In this document: piece after piece, positions 46,897 to 58,693 of the stretch | Numbering within the stretch: position 1 is the stretch's first letter | Layout: the number at the start of each line of letters is the position of its first letter | NCBI GenBank assembly: GCA_037783545.1 | Contig: JBBELK010000450.1 | Coordinates: 496,001 to 560,000, forward strand | Reading direction: 5' to 3' | DNA: 64,000 bases | Source: Henricia sp. BOLD:AAB3569 | Taxonomy: Eukaryota > Echinodermata > Asteroidea > Spinulosida > Echinasteridae | Position numbers and translations under genes: made by a program | Notes under the pieces: generated by a model | Database searches by the model: none | The model's input: only the letters and a program-made list of their open reading frames with translations | Told to the model about the DNA's origin: nothing

Positions 46897-47502
46897 GGGG
46901 TGGATTGCAATAAGAAAGTTAGGACATCCTAACTCCTAGGACGTCCTAACTCTGACATCACTAAGACATCATAGATTATTTTGCCTTGCAATAAACATTT
47001 ATGTATCCTAACTTGTGTCCTAGGACACATCAAATTTAAGACACCTAATACGTGTCCTAAGTTATGTTTTTAGAAAATTGCTCAAAATGTCCTGCTCAAT
47101 TCAGACAAAAGGAGCATTGTGACTAGGATCAAAAGTTAATTTGTTGATAGTTTGTCTTTCTTAAACTCAGTTTTCACTGAAAGGAAATTACGATTAAAGC
47201 TGGGCCTATAATTCTGAAAGTTTTCACGATGTTTTTCACGCCACTGTCACGCGTACGTACGGCAGCAACAACCGGCTAGTAATGTAATACAATACACATG
47301 CGCGATGGTATGCAAACACACGAATGTGATTCAAAAGCCGCTCACAACAGTAAAGACATACAAGCTTTTATGTCTTAGCTAAGACATCCTAACTTTTGGA
47401 TATTGCAAGGCATTTTTCAATGTGTCGTAGCTAAGATGTCATAAACTCAGTTAGGACATATGATGTGTCTCAGACTTAAGACTGTTATATTGCAATCCAC
47501 CC
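46897..47502. mobile_element. 606-bp MITE of the GGGGTGGATTGCAATA family
   Basis: GGGGTGGATTGCAATA and its exact inverse bound an interior with many AGGACATCCTAAC and TAAGACATC repeats. A smaller relative is at 4329-4583. Nested in 45662-48160. Confidence 0.88.
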
Positions 47503-50048
47503 CAGTGCCACAACAGTTGGAAAACGATAAAGCAACAGAAGGTAAACATAGTTTTAATACATTCTGCTCAGCTTCATTTGTTTTCTGCGACGTGGTAAAG
47601 GGCTGTGCAGTTTAATTTATCGATGTATTTAGCCCTTGACGTGACACAAGTAATTGGCGCAATCACATCTAAAGGGACTGATACCGAGTTAATACTTGAA
47701 TATGATACTGTTAGAACACATTCATCAAAAGAAGCTGATACAAGATCTCCCATAATCATTATAGGGGAGATCTTTTTAATGAATATTGTCGTACATTTAT
47801 TTGTACATCATAAATGCTCTTGACTGTAACTTAACATACTACATTTCACTAAACGCTTAACACAGTTTCTCTAAATAACAATATTGAAGTTTTAAAACAC
47901 GCATTAACCGAATCAGATAACATTACATCCCCTCTGGTAGAAGTGGACGTTACCACGGCACGATGGCCGAAATGTTATTGGCTGGTTCTATGGCAACAGC
48001 GTGATTATATATTACGCGCCATGAAGCATTAATATTGGCGCGAAAACAGGTTTCTCAAGTCTCTAGACAGGTACTATTCATAACAACGACTGTTGCGTGT
48101 GGGGATTATAGGCGTCAGACGGACCAAATACGACTGTCTAGAGACTTGACCTCAAGTCTAGCCCTACGGCAGACTTCCACCAGAATGCATAGTATCATGA
48201 TGGCATCAAGTGTGACGTAATCATGACGTCATCAGGTGTCAAATTACAAAAATTCAGAGGTTATTATTTCAAAAATTCATATCTCAAGAACCGTAATAGA
48301 TACTTGAACATTTCTTTCACAACATGATCAGTCTAAATGAACTGACCAAATCATACAATGTCATGACCCCTGTGTGACGCCTACTTCCGGTCCAAACCGG
48401 AAGTTGTTCGAAAATGTGCATTTTTTAAGCGTTTTGAATGCAAATAGATTCAAAGTGGTAGTGAATTTGACCATATTTCTACGGAACGAAATGTTTCCAC
48501 ACATGTGGACTTTTTGACTATATCATTGGTGACGTCATCACATGGACGGTAGTTACGTAATGTGGTGTCAAAATACGCAAATTTGGAGCTGAATTGTTTT
48601 AAAATGCTGTATATTGAGAACTACAGCAGATATTTGCATGATTCTTTCGCCACATTTAAGAACTTGATGTTTATCAAATTGTTGAACAATTTGTGCACAA
48701 CATTGTGACGTCATGATATCGTCACAGGTGTCAAATTACAAAAATTAAATGGTTATTATTTCAAAAATTCATATCTCAAGAATCGTAATAGACACTTGAA
48801 CAATTCTTTCACAGCATGATAGGTCGCAATGAACTGAACAAATCATACAATGGCATGACCCCTGTGTGACCCAAACCTCCGTTCCAAGCCGGAAGAGGTT
48901 CGAAAATGTACACTTCTTTTAGCATTTTGAATGCAAATAGGGCCAAAGTGGTAGGGAATTTGACCATAGTTCTACGGAACGAAATGTTCCCTCACATGTG
49001 GACTTTATGACTACATATATACCACTGATGACGTCATCACGTGCACGGTGGTTACGTAATGTGGAGAAATTATTTGTTGGGTCCCTTGATAATTAAGCTA
49101 ACTCAGTCGTTTGAGGGCGCTATGCCAAGCCTCCACTAATCTGAAGATTTGCGCCCATATATAGTGCTCGACTTCTAATAATATAACTTGTATCTAGGCA
49201 GCCTGTCTCGGGTCAGAGGTCATAATGTATCTTTTTAGGGAGGATGTCTGGGCCACACGGCCAATGATATACACGTACGTGCGCGAGTAGTGAATAAGTC
49301 AGACAGACGAGACATAATAAGCAGGGATTGATTTACAACCGAGAAAATTTGACTTTTGAAGATGTAAAACTGCTAGTTTCCGTGGCATCATCGCCAGGAA
49401 AGTTGAATGAACACTTGATAGCACAAGGACATTTACTTTTTGTGACTTAGCTGTTGTATCTTGGGTGTAATTATGTACGGCTAGCCTTAGTCGGCGGACC
49501 AGCGTAAATATGTCTTCTCACCGAAAACTGTGAATGTGACATGCTGGAAATCGTTGCTGTGTTGGAAATAAAATGGACATGGTGGACCGCAACTCAAGTT
49601 GACTGGAGCGTCAGTTTATTCTAGATGCAATTGAACCCCAACTCCCCACACGGCGATATACTACAGTAATATGATCTCAAATGACAAAATCTTTAGAACT
49701 GTAATAGATATTGAAAAGATTCTTTCACCACATATAGGCCTAGGCCTACATGTCAAAACTTGTTCTTCAGTAGATACTTGAACAATATGTGCACACAATA
49801 GTAACGTTATGATGAGCTTGACAATGATGACGTCATCAGATACACAATTTTAGCGTTGAATAGTCAGTCATGTCTTGAGAATTCCAATACTTTTTTAACA
49901 TCAAACAACTCAAGTTTTCAAACAATCTCAAAACTGTGTCGTCATCATCATTTCAATGTTTGTCACCCGATCACCTTGCGTTTGTAAAAAACACAAACGC
50001 GAAGCTCTAGTTAAAAAATTATTTCCGTCATGTTTTTTTTCTTGACAG

Positions 50049-50105
50049 TTGCCGAGCTGAAGATTGCTGTTTGAACTATACTGTACATGTATACTGTACA
50101 TGAAG
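50049..50105 (+). other. exon-like segment U3
   Basis: TTTTTTTTCTTGACAG acceptor, 57 nt beginning TTGCCGAGCTGAAG, donor GTAAGG. It lies just right of the Helitron-like insertion and completes the interrupted unit. Confidence 0.45.
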
Positions 50106-50631
50106 GTAAGGTTCGAGATTCATGCACATCGCTTTGGTAATATTGCTTTGGCTTGTTATGATGAAGAGTTCTTTCCCCAGCTTATCAATATATGCTGATA
50201 TCCAGTGCTACTTGTTAAGCCAAACTTACTCTGAACAAGCCATGCATTTTATCTTTTTATGAGATTGTTGAATTCTGTTAAACATACATGTATGTGACCT
50301 GCCCTGGGAAAAAGGTACCGTTAGCATAAGCATGATACAATGTAAGTCGCGCAGGCTACAAATGTCATGAATGTAGGTCGAATTTTTGCGAGCATAAGAA
50401 GAAATCTGTGGTACATGTAGATCCACACTCATTAAAATACAAAAACACAAAGGAAATTCCAGGCGAAACACCGATTTGCCGCAGATTTCTTCTTATGGTA
50501 GCAAACTTTCTAGAGTGGGTCAATTTGTGGGTTCAGACATTTGGGAGTTCAGACATTTAGCATTGCTCCACATTATTACAAAAGATTGATAATGTTGCTT
50601 AATGATTTCCGCAATTTTGTTTTCTTGACAG

Positions 50632-50682
50632 TTGCCGCAGCTGGAGATTGCTGTTTGAACTACATGTATACTGTACATGAAG
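50632..50682 (+). other. exon-like segment U4
   Basis: TTTTCTTGACAG acceptor, 51 nt beginning TTGCCGCAGCTGGAG, donor GTAAGG. Confidence 0.45.
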
Positions 50683-50920
50683 GTAAGGTTTGAGATTCAT
50701 GCACATTGCTTTGGTAATATTGCTTTGGCTTGTTATGATGATAGATTTCTTTCCCCAGCTTATCAATATATGCTGATACTCGAAGCTACTTGTAAAGCCA
50801 AACTTGGTCTGAACAAGCCAGTATTTCGTCTGTTTATGAGACTGTAGAATTACTTGTATGTTTTAAAACATATCTGTGAATTCAGACACAAATTGAAGAC
50901 ATAACATTTTTTCTTGGCAG

Positions 50921-50964
50921 TTGCTGCAGTTGAAGATTGCCCTATTGAACTACACATACAGTAG
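50921..50964 (+). other. exon-like segment U5
   Basis: TTTTTTCTTGGCAG acceptor, 44 nt beginning TTGCTGCAGTTGAAG, donor GTAAGA. More diverged; shared with U6. Confidence 0.4.
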
Positions 50965-51035
50965 GTAAGATTTGAAATTCATGCATGTATTGCTATGATC
51001 AATGAGCTGTGTAGATATTTGTACATACCGGTATA

Positions 51036-51236
51036 CAGAAGCCGATTTCACGAAATATTGCGCAACTTTTGAAAATGACATACCGGTACGGTAAGCCTCA
51101 TACATTTTGTACACATGTACAAGTACATGTATGTAGGCTTGCGTGTAATTATCACAAGAATGTTACGCAGCTTACACAATAAAAAGTTGCGCAAGCGGGC
51201 TTACGCAGTGCGTAAGAATTCATGAAATCGGCTGCT
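51036..51236. mobile_element. CAGCAGCC-family palindromic MITE
   Basis: CAGAAGCCGATTTCACGAAA and its inverse ATGAAATCGGCTGCTC bound an interior with TTGCGCAA and TTACGCAG motifs. It abuts a GGCTTGTT element copy. Confidence 0.8.
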
Positions 51237-51329
51237 CACTTGTTATGATGATAGAGTTCTTTCCCCAGCTTATCAATATATGCTGAAACTCAAAGCTACT
51301 TGTTAAGCCAAACTCAGTCTGAACAAGCC

Positions 51330-52200
51330 ATCGTTTTCCGCATGTACAGTACAATGTATGGTAATGTACCGGTTTTCATGAACAGTGTGTTGGCCTGCAG
51401 GGTGTTTGTGCAAAAACTTGTGTGAAATGACGTGAGGTTGAATTAGGGAATAAAAGTAGGTTTGGCCAATCTTAAACATGCATTTAAAACCAGCTACATG
51501 TACATGTAGGGGTCCTGGGTGCTAATAATCTGATAATGCCCGAGCCGGTGTAAATCGGTAAAACTCACCAAAATTAGCTCGCCGTTTTGCCATGTTTTGC
51601 ATTCACTTTCCAAAACCCAGTGTTTTTGTCCGATCACGCTCGTTATGCGTAATGCAGGCGTACGTGTTGCGCACGCACAGTGCACAATTTGTTTTCGGGC
51701 ACGTGCAGTTTCTGTGTGCGTGTGCGTGATCTGTATACGCGCTGACTAGTGCACTAACGCGGGCCGGCCGGCCGGGCATTATCGCTAGTCATTATCGCTA
51801 GTTTAAGACTGCCCACGTGACGTGCTCTCAGCTAATAGGGATGCGTAAACTGTCTAAGATATTTATGAATGTGGGGTAAAACAATTTTTTTTTAATTGCT
51901 TACTTTTTTACGGCTGTTGCATTTAAGCGATCAAAACAAAAAAGCTTCAGCTGTTGGGGCTTTAAAAAAATCCTGTCCTCGTGCAATGATCGACAGATAA
52001 ATTATTAACAGTCGGAAGTCATCTTTAAAGATGCTTTTAGTGAAGTTGATCCAGGGATGCATCCTAGCAAATATTGGCCGGGATTCGTCTTAAATCCCAG
52101 AGTGCACTGAAAGATAAGATGAATTTTGTCAAATCGGCCGCAGATACATGTTCTGTTGTCCTATAACTGACAATACAAGATACACATGTACGGTAACTGA
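51330..52200. other. stretch without recognised genes
   Basis: A CpG-rich patch (51600-51790, containing GGCCGGCCGGCC) is the only notable feature. No coding exon with splice sites was recognised. Confidence 0.5.
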
Positions 52201-52426
52201 TTAAAGGCACAGGCTCGTCAGCAATGCGCGCATGCCAAATTTGTGCCACGAAATACGCAGCTCCATAGCAAAGGCATGGAGCTGCGTATTTCGTGGCACG
52301 AATTTGCAATGCGCGCGTGCCAAATTCGTGCCACGAAATACGCAGCTCCACAACAAAGGCATTGAGCTGCGTATTTCGTGGCACGAATTTGGCGCACGCG
52401 CATTGTTGACGAGCCTCTGATCTTAA
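52201..52426. mobile_element. double-hairpin element with CGAAATACGCAGCTCC arms
   Basis: Outer arms AAGGCACAGGCTCGTCAGCA and its inverse, with TTAA at both ends (52201-52204, 52423-52426). Inside are two successive hairpins, each with GTGCCACGAAATACGCAGCT arms around a short loop. The partial copy at 27427-27527 has one hairpin. TTAA ends fit piggyBac/Kolobok-type. Confidence 0.82.
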
Positions 52427-53004
52427 TGTACTTTCTCAATTTTCTCTAATTTCCATGTAAATGTGGTGAACAGCTGTTGAATCGAAGTCCGTAGAACTAC
52501 ATGTACATACGTGAACAACAGAGGTAAGAATGGAAGTTTTGGTTTGTGTATTTTTCCTGTGATGTGTGATTATTTTAATGAAATTGTTTTCAAACTTCAA
52601 ATCTGTGCTAAACTGTCAATTTAGTTGAACATTTATGCATGGTGTCCTAAATATCATTGAAAAGGCACCAACTTCATAGCTGAATTTTTGCTCAACATCT
52701 AAGCATTACATTTTAATACTGTTTTCTGAGATGAATTTGCCCCCTCCCAAAATTGTGATAATAATTTGGGCTCGGTAGTATGGAAACGTGAATTTATCTC
52801 CAGTTAATTTGATTATAAATGTACATGTACCGGGTGGTTTCTTCATACAGATCACTAAACCTTCCTGTGTTTTTTTCTACATTGCTCTCTCCCTCGTTGT
52901 GAAGGACAAACACAGGAGTTTAGGGACCTGTAACCATGGTAACAATATAAAACTGCTCTATTAATGATAAAATGCATTAACAGATTTCTAAAGATCGGGC
53001 GGTA
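52427..53004. other. stretch without recognised genes
   Basis: It holds an imperfect palindrome at 52852-52928 (TAAACCTTCCTGTGTTT / AAACACAGGAGTTTA). No gene was recognised. Confidence 0.5.
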
Positions 53005-55510
53005 TTATTATTAATGGTTTATTATTAATGATTTATTTTTCATATTTCAAACATCGCAGCCAAAAGGCTGAATTATGTTTAAAAACAACAATTAGATCAT
53101 AAAGAATATTATAAGTAGAATTTACACATAGGATTTTAACATAATAAAAACGCACATTTAAATACGACTACCACGAAACACGAATATGACGATATACGAT
53201 TACAAACAAACAAGCTACAGGCAAAAATAGGAAACCAAATGAACATCAGTTACATTTAGTTTATGGAACATTTATTGAGCGCGCAAACTAGTGATGGAAC
53301 GCTACTAGTTTTATACCGATTTGTCCGACATTTGATGAAACCAAGTTTGTTTGAGTTACGGAGATTATTGTTACGAATTGGTGGAAGCCAATCCCAATAA
53401 ATGCTAAAATTCAAAAGTCTTTTTCCAAAATTAAGGAAAAGTTGTTCTAGTCTATCCGAGATCTTGGGCAGACCAAACCGAAGACAAACTTCATCATAAG
53501 ACTGAGTTACATGAAAATTTCCTCCCAGGATAATACGGAATGCTTTCCTCTGCAATCTTTCTAAGGAGACAATGTGGGATTTGGTCAATCCAGAGTACCA
53601 TACGGGACATGCATATTCGATGGTTGGTCTTACATACCAGGCAACATACACCATGAATGGATCTTTAACAGAAACCGTAGAACGTTTCAACTGGCGTAGG
53701 AAAAATAACCTTCGATTAAAATTACCACACATTATTAATTTGACTATCCCACTTCAGATTGTTCTGAATATAAATCCCAAGGAGCTTTACACAGTCCGTT
53801 TCGTTGATCTGAGAATTAACAATCTGAAATGGGGGAATCTCGGAAGGATTTCTTTGGAAACAAATACGCAAATATTGGCATTTTGTTGGATTGAGCTTCA
53901 GTCTGTTTGCTACAACACATTCCTGCAAGTGATTAAGCTCATTCTGCATACTGACAGTTTCATTCTGTTGAGTAAATGTTTGAGTTAGGGTCATATCATC
54001 AACGTATTTGTAATGTTTTATCACAGAGTGGTTTGGAATAAAGTCATTGATCATGACTAAAAAAGCAATTGGCCCAATTTGTGCCTTGGGGAACTCCGGC
54101 ATTAAGGAACTCCCAAGAAGAGAGAGTGCCATTATACCGAACCACCTGCAGACGATTTGCCAAGAAACTACACAACGGAATTATGCAAGGTTATGACAAG
54201 GTTATGATCGAGCCTATCAAATGCTTTACTGAAATCTGTAGCGACCACAACAGCAGATCTATTGGGTTTATCCAAAGCACTCTGTATATCATCTACAAGT
54301 CTTAGTAAATAGTGAGTCGTTGATGACCCCTTTAGCGATCCAAATTGGTGATTGTCAATAGACGTTCTTATATCATCGATAATCCACTTCACAACAAAAT
54401 CTTTAAAGATCTTGGAAAAAATGCTTGTGAGTGAGATTGGACGAAGGTTGTCAATGTTAGGAGAACTGGTCTTAGGAACAGGGATAACAAATGCCTTTTT
54501 CCAAATTTCTGGAACAATACCTTCCTGAAGAGACATATTGAGGAAGACAAAGGAAAACAAAGTGAGTAGGCGAATTATTTAATCAAGCGGGGTGGAAGAC
54601 AGTCGGGCCCTCCCGATTTATTTGGTTTGATGTTTTAAAGTTTTTAAAAAAACATCAGCAGGCGTTACTTCCGGAACAGGATAATCGGAAGGTACATGTA
54701 AGTATGCCGGTAGAGTATTCAAATCAAGACCTGGTATATCATTGGCCACAGGTAAACATTGTATTGATTTGATTTGCAATCTCTGTGGGCGAACTACCAG
54801 GAAGGGTAATATTTTGTCTACACTTAACACCAGCAATTTTTTTAATATGTTGGTGCCACTCAAATGGGTTTCTTGTCTTGAGTTTCATTATACTAGAATT
54901 ATAAAAATGCCGCATTAATGAATCTGATGACCTTGTTACTAAGTAATTTCCACAATGCGGTTTTACCGCTATTGAAAGCCTTTTGTCGTTTTACAATAAG
55001 AGCTTTAATTTTGGTGCTTATCACTATTACGAACTACAGTTTTTGTGGGAAAATACTCATCCAGAGCATCTTGCAAGACTTGATAAAAACATTCAACTTT
55101 TTTATTACTAGTTGATGCTAGCTTTACACAAGTCCAGTTCTGTTTCGTTATCCACTGTCCAAATTCACGTTTATCCGAATCTCTAATTGGTCGCACAACC
55201 CGACGCTGAACAGAGTTGTGTAGGTTCACGAGGCAGGATCTTTGGTAACCAAACGACAGTGTTATGATCACTTGATCCAATTGGCGAAGTTATTTGAGGG
55301 CTATTGTAAAATTGTTTCAAGTTCGTTATAATTTTTTCTAAAATAGACTGTCCTCTTGTAGGAGTACTGACAACCTGAACCAGGCCTGTCGGACGACGCA
55401 TGATATTTGTGTCCACTTTGTTCTATTATATTGAAACTGAAAGTCTGCTTGATGAATTTTAGCTGTGAGTCTGACATACGGTATTAACTTCAAAAGGGTC
55501 TAGCTGTGGA
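53005..55510 (-). mobile_element. 5'-truncated, frameshifted LINE (CR1/L2-like)
   Basis: On the minus strand the ORF2 order is preserved: end of the endonuclease (SSDHNT motif, about 55290), a linker, reverse transcriptase (54560-53730) and a C-terminal thumb-like region to a stop at 53256. RT blocks include ISLTSIFSKIFKDF, HQFGSLKGSSTTH, ATDFSKAFD and YVDD in the catalytic box (usually (F/Y)ADD). At least four frame changes break it. The 3' end is ATT-rich (53005-53040). ORF1 and most of the endonuclease are missing. Clade assignment from memory. Confidence 0.88.
53256..54560 (-). pseudogene. reverse transcriptase and C-terminus of LINE ORF2, broken
   Basis: Three consecutive open pieces, 54560-54168, 54132-53722 and 53732-53256, need frameshifts to join. 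The first has palm motif ATDFSKAFDRLDHN (catalytic Asp in FD), the second YVDDMTL (second catalytic pair), and the third RPTIEYACPVWYSGLT and LERLQRKAFRIIL, typical of non-LTR elements. All catalytic aspartates are present but the frame is disrupted, so no active enzyme is expected. Confidence 0.9.
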
Positions 55511-55786
55511 CCGTACATGTGTACTTGGCTTGTTATGATGATAGATTTCTTTCCCCAGCTTATCAATATATGCTGATACTCAAAGCTACTTGTTAAGCCA
55601 AATTTAGTCTGAACAAGCCAGTATTTCGTCCGTTTATGAGACTGTAGAATTATATGTACTGTATTTTAAACAAACATGTATAGATCTGCGACTTCAACAT
55701 GCCCAACAAATTGACAATTTTGTCAAGTAATGTAGACAACTGTCTCTTTTTTTTTAAATTGAGGAAACTCCTTTTTTTTCTTGGCA

Positions 55787-55828
55787 GTTGCCGCAATTGA
55801 AGATTGCCCTATTGAACTACATGTACAG
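55787..55828 (+). other. exon-like segment U6
   Basis: TTTTTTTTCTTGGCAG acceptor, 42 nt beginning TTGCCGCAATTGAAG, donor GTAAGA. Matches U5. Confidence 0.4.
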
Positions 55829-56037
55829 GTAAGATTTGAAATTCATGCATGTATTGCTATGATCAATGAGCTATGTACATACAGTATTGGCTTGTTATGA
55901 TGATAGAGTTCTTTCCCCAGCTTATCAATATATGCTGATATCAAAGCTACTTGTTAAGCCAAACTCGGTCTGAACAAGCCATCTACATTGTATCTTGTCT
56001 TAGGGTCCATCCAAAATTGTCAACACTTTCAATACCT

Positions 56038-56290
56038 TACAAAAAATACTATCCATGGGAAGAAAACGGGAAATTTGCAATCTCTAATTTGAGTGTGGAA
56101 GCAAAAAGGTTGGTGTGATCACTGCACTGCTTTATGGAACCAGATATAAATTAGTTTACAAAACATATGGGGATTTTGACGATATCCTTAAAAATTTACG
56201 GATTGAGAACGCGAAATTTCAGAATGGTCATGAGAAAAATACGACAATTGATATGGTAGCAAAATCTCAAAACTTTTGGGAAAAAGTGAT
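56038..56290 (+). repeat. dispersed 250-bp repeat, copy 2
   Basis: Same orientation as 10191-10440, from AAAAAATACTATCCATGGGA to GGGAAAAAGTGATCT. It abuts nothing recognisable. Confidence 0.75.
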
Positions 56291-57438
56291 CTTTTTTTGT
56301 TGTTAGAACAAAGATTACATTGGCAAGACAAGAGGTATTCTCAGTCGGATGCAAATTAGCTTTCTGAAGCAAGTAAATAACCAATATCATTGTAAACGAA
56401 CATCTCATTTAGTAGTGGTAAGGAACGCATTATAAGGTGCCTAATCACCATAAAAATGAACGACCAAACCTGTGATGGGAGAAAAATTGTTTAGTAGTGG
56501 TACATGTATCAACTCGTGTGCGCATACATGTAGTTGTCGTAGAAACAATTTTTACTGCCAAAACAAAATTTGCAGCATACATGTTAATATCTCGATAACT
56601 CCTTATGTACGTACAGTTGTATTAATCAGAAGTTTACATACAACTGTGTTAAAACTGGTGTGCTTAAACTTGTGTTGTCACCATTTTTGTAACGGTCTTT
56701 ACTAAAGTCGTGATTTTGTGGAATTCCTCACGTGTTTGCAGTACTTAAAACATAGCTTGTACACCTTGCAATGGTTCGGGTAGTCCTGTTCACCATTTTG
56801 GGTGATGCTGGTAGTGTAAACTTCTAATGATGTATGTAAACTTCTAATGATGTATGTAAACTTTTGATGATGTATGTAAACTTCTGACTTCAACTGTACA
56901 TGTACATGTATGCTTGGCTTGCTGCCAAGACTTGTGAAATAAATTTATGACACCTGATGGACTCTGCATCAGCTGCAAAATGAACACAATTTATGTTCAG
57001 CCACGTACTGTATGTCTGTTGGTAATTAATGCTGCGTGCAGTAGCAGAGCAAATTTACAGATTGTGTGAACATTATACGCCTATGTACGTGTCAAAATGC
57101 ATTTTCCAAATAATTCTTTCTCCAGACGCCAGAGGCAAATGACTTGAGGGTTACAAAGTAAAATGTGTATCAAGCGATGAAGTAAGATGTGGAACAGAGA
57201 TGTATAGCCCAAGGGACAATTTCATAAAGCCGTTAGCAGAAAAAGAAATACCTAATACAAGATGTATTTGCTTTGCAAAATGGGTTAGCAGACAAATTGG
57301 GTTCTTAGTCAGAGTAGCAGAACCCAAGTCAATTGCAATGCAAATCAGACAATTTAGACTAACATATTTTTGCAAAGAAAATGAATTTGGTTTTAAGCAT
57401 TTTCCCTGTTGTACAGTAATTGGCCCCAGTAGGCATAT
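56291..57438. other. stretch without recognised genes
   Basis: It contains a short 20-bp tandem block, three copies of GATGATGTATGTAAACTTCT-type units near 56820-56890. No gene was recognised. Confidence 0.55.
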
Positions 57439-57615
57439 GCAGCACGATATGTGGCAAATGGACTCCCCCCTACCATTGTTTCCCTATTGTGTGTCAAACA
57501 TCCAAGGAATTTCCAAGGAAATCCTTTCAGTTTTTAGGGGGATTGGTGCGTTAACAAAAGGGAAGAGTATGTTGAGGTTTAGGGTGGAGAGTCCCTCTGC
57601 CACATATCGTGCTGG
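57439..57615. mobile_element. 177-bp MITE, GCAGCACGATATGTGGC termini (intact copy)
   Basis: GCAGCACGATATGTGGC and its inverse GCCACATATCGTGCTGG bound an interior collinear with 13751-14370 minus its insertion. Confidence 0.88.
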
Positions 57616-58693
57616 GTATACCAGTTGGAGTGACTTCTTGTGCACATTCTTGTACTCGTGTATGTTATCCGTTCTTGGGAAATAAGTCTGATCTCGCACA
57701 TTCTGGGCCGACATTTCACAAGCATAACTAGAAAATTGTTTGACAACTGATTCAACCAATGCAACGGTCAGGTTTGAATTTGATCATTGGATCATCATTG
57801 GTCAAGTTAGTGAAATGTTAACAGAAGAAACGACTTCTAAATACACTACATACCGGTAGTACCCTGACCAATTAGCTTTAGCCTCAATCCACTAGTTTTA
57901 ATGTCTATATTTTTCTAAACTCCTCAAAAAAAGTTCGGAAACTGCAATTTCTCTCTTGTTACCAAGTCATTATTCCTCTATACAATGATGTGTCATTTGT
58001 TATGATTAAGCAATTAGGAGATGTGCAGCACAGCTGAATATGGGGGTCGGTGTAAAGTGGAATATCATAAAATTCACTCCTATTGTCATATCGGTGCATT
58101 CCCCTTTTGCTTGGGGGATGGGAATGTGTCTATACATTTTGTGACAATAGCAATGCATTGTAAAGAGGAATAACAGAGCTAAGTTCCAATGATACAAAAT
58201 TCAAGGAAAATGACTTGGTAACAAGAGAGAGATTGTCAGTCAAACTTGAGTTCCCGAATCTTTTTTGAAGAGTTTATAATGTACATGTACATACTGTGTA
58301 CATGTATGAAGTACATGTAGGCCTACTTGCTTTTATGATTTCTGAAATTCGTCCTTTGGCCGCCATTAAGATTTTTTATAATAAACTCCCCCATCCCCCC
58401 CCACTCCCACCCCCCCAAAAAAAAACCAAAAAACATTCAACCAAGCTTGTGCAACATCAGACTTATTTACCTAAAGTGGGTCACATTACAAATTAGACAT
58501 GCTAAGTATTTCTTCTATACACTTTGTCAATCCAGCCGCTCGGTGTAATTCAGATTTACCCTGATCCTTGATAGACTGCCACTTGCATGTACACCTTTGT
58601 CAGGTATGTATTGCTTGAGTCAAGCTGCAATAACACTTTTCTACAGTACATACATGTACCAGTACACGTAATCTTATGTACATGTAACATGTA
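57616..58693. other. stretch without recognised genes
   Basis: An inverted pair (GAAACTGCAATTTCTCTCTTGTTACCAAGTCATT at 57938, opposite near 58207-58238: AATGACTTGGTAACAAGAGA) suggests a ~300-bp foldback element (57925-58260). No gene was recognised. Confidence 0.6.

Larger units (their letters stand above)
45662..48160. mobile_element. 2.5-kb foldback element nested in the Helitron-like element
   Basis: Host sequence GCCCTACGG(T/C)AGACTT occurs on both sides (45646-45661 and 48161-48176). Each end is a ~100-bp hairpin with GTCAAGTCT...TAGA and its inverse, and the two ends are inverted to each other (ACTTGAGAAACCTGTTT / AAACAGGTTTCTCAAGT). The interior holds two further nested elements. No transposase was recognised. 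A 16-bp duplication is unusually long. Confidence 0.75.
44808..50010 (+). mobile_element. Helitron-like non-autonomous element with CRE-rich repeats
   Basis: It starts with the perfect hairpin GGTGATCGGG-CTCAA-CCCGATCACC and ends with a hairpin GCGTTTGT/ACAAACGC followed by GAAGCTCTAG and T. A subterminal hairpin plus CTAG before T is a Helitron 3' signature; the expected 5' TC is absent, so a variant class is likely. Alternatively TTA on both sides is a 3-bp duplication. The body is repeated ~350-500 bp units containing TGACGTCA. Without the nested 45662-48160 it would be about 2.7 kb. A minus-strand copy begins at 63588. Confidence 0.65.
43260..50965 (+). repeat. tandem array of ~570-bp composite units (interrupted)
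   Basis: The unit order is a GGCTTGTT element, then a ~130-bp hairpin (GCGACCATAAGAAGAAATCT and its inverse), then GAGTTCAGACATTTGGGAGT, then an exon-like segment with splice sites. Units begin at about 43147, 43782, 44357, 50150 and 50727; the last is shortened. The third unit is interrupted by the element at 44808-50010. A partial CAGCAGCC-family MITE sits at 43285-43358. Confidence 0.85.

Noticed and set aside
43147-51329. LTR retrotransposon suggested by direct repeats
   Set aside because: The repeats are 92-94 bp, more than two copies occur, and there is no primer-binding site, polypurine tract or gag-pol coding.
57200-57685. 161-codon + strand frame
   Set aside because: It runs through the 177-bp MITE and shows no conserved domain; likely chance.
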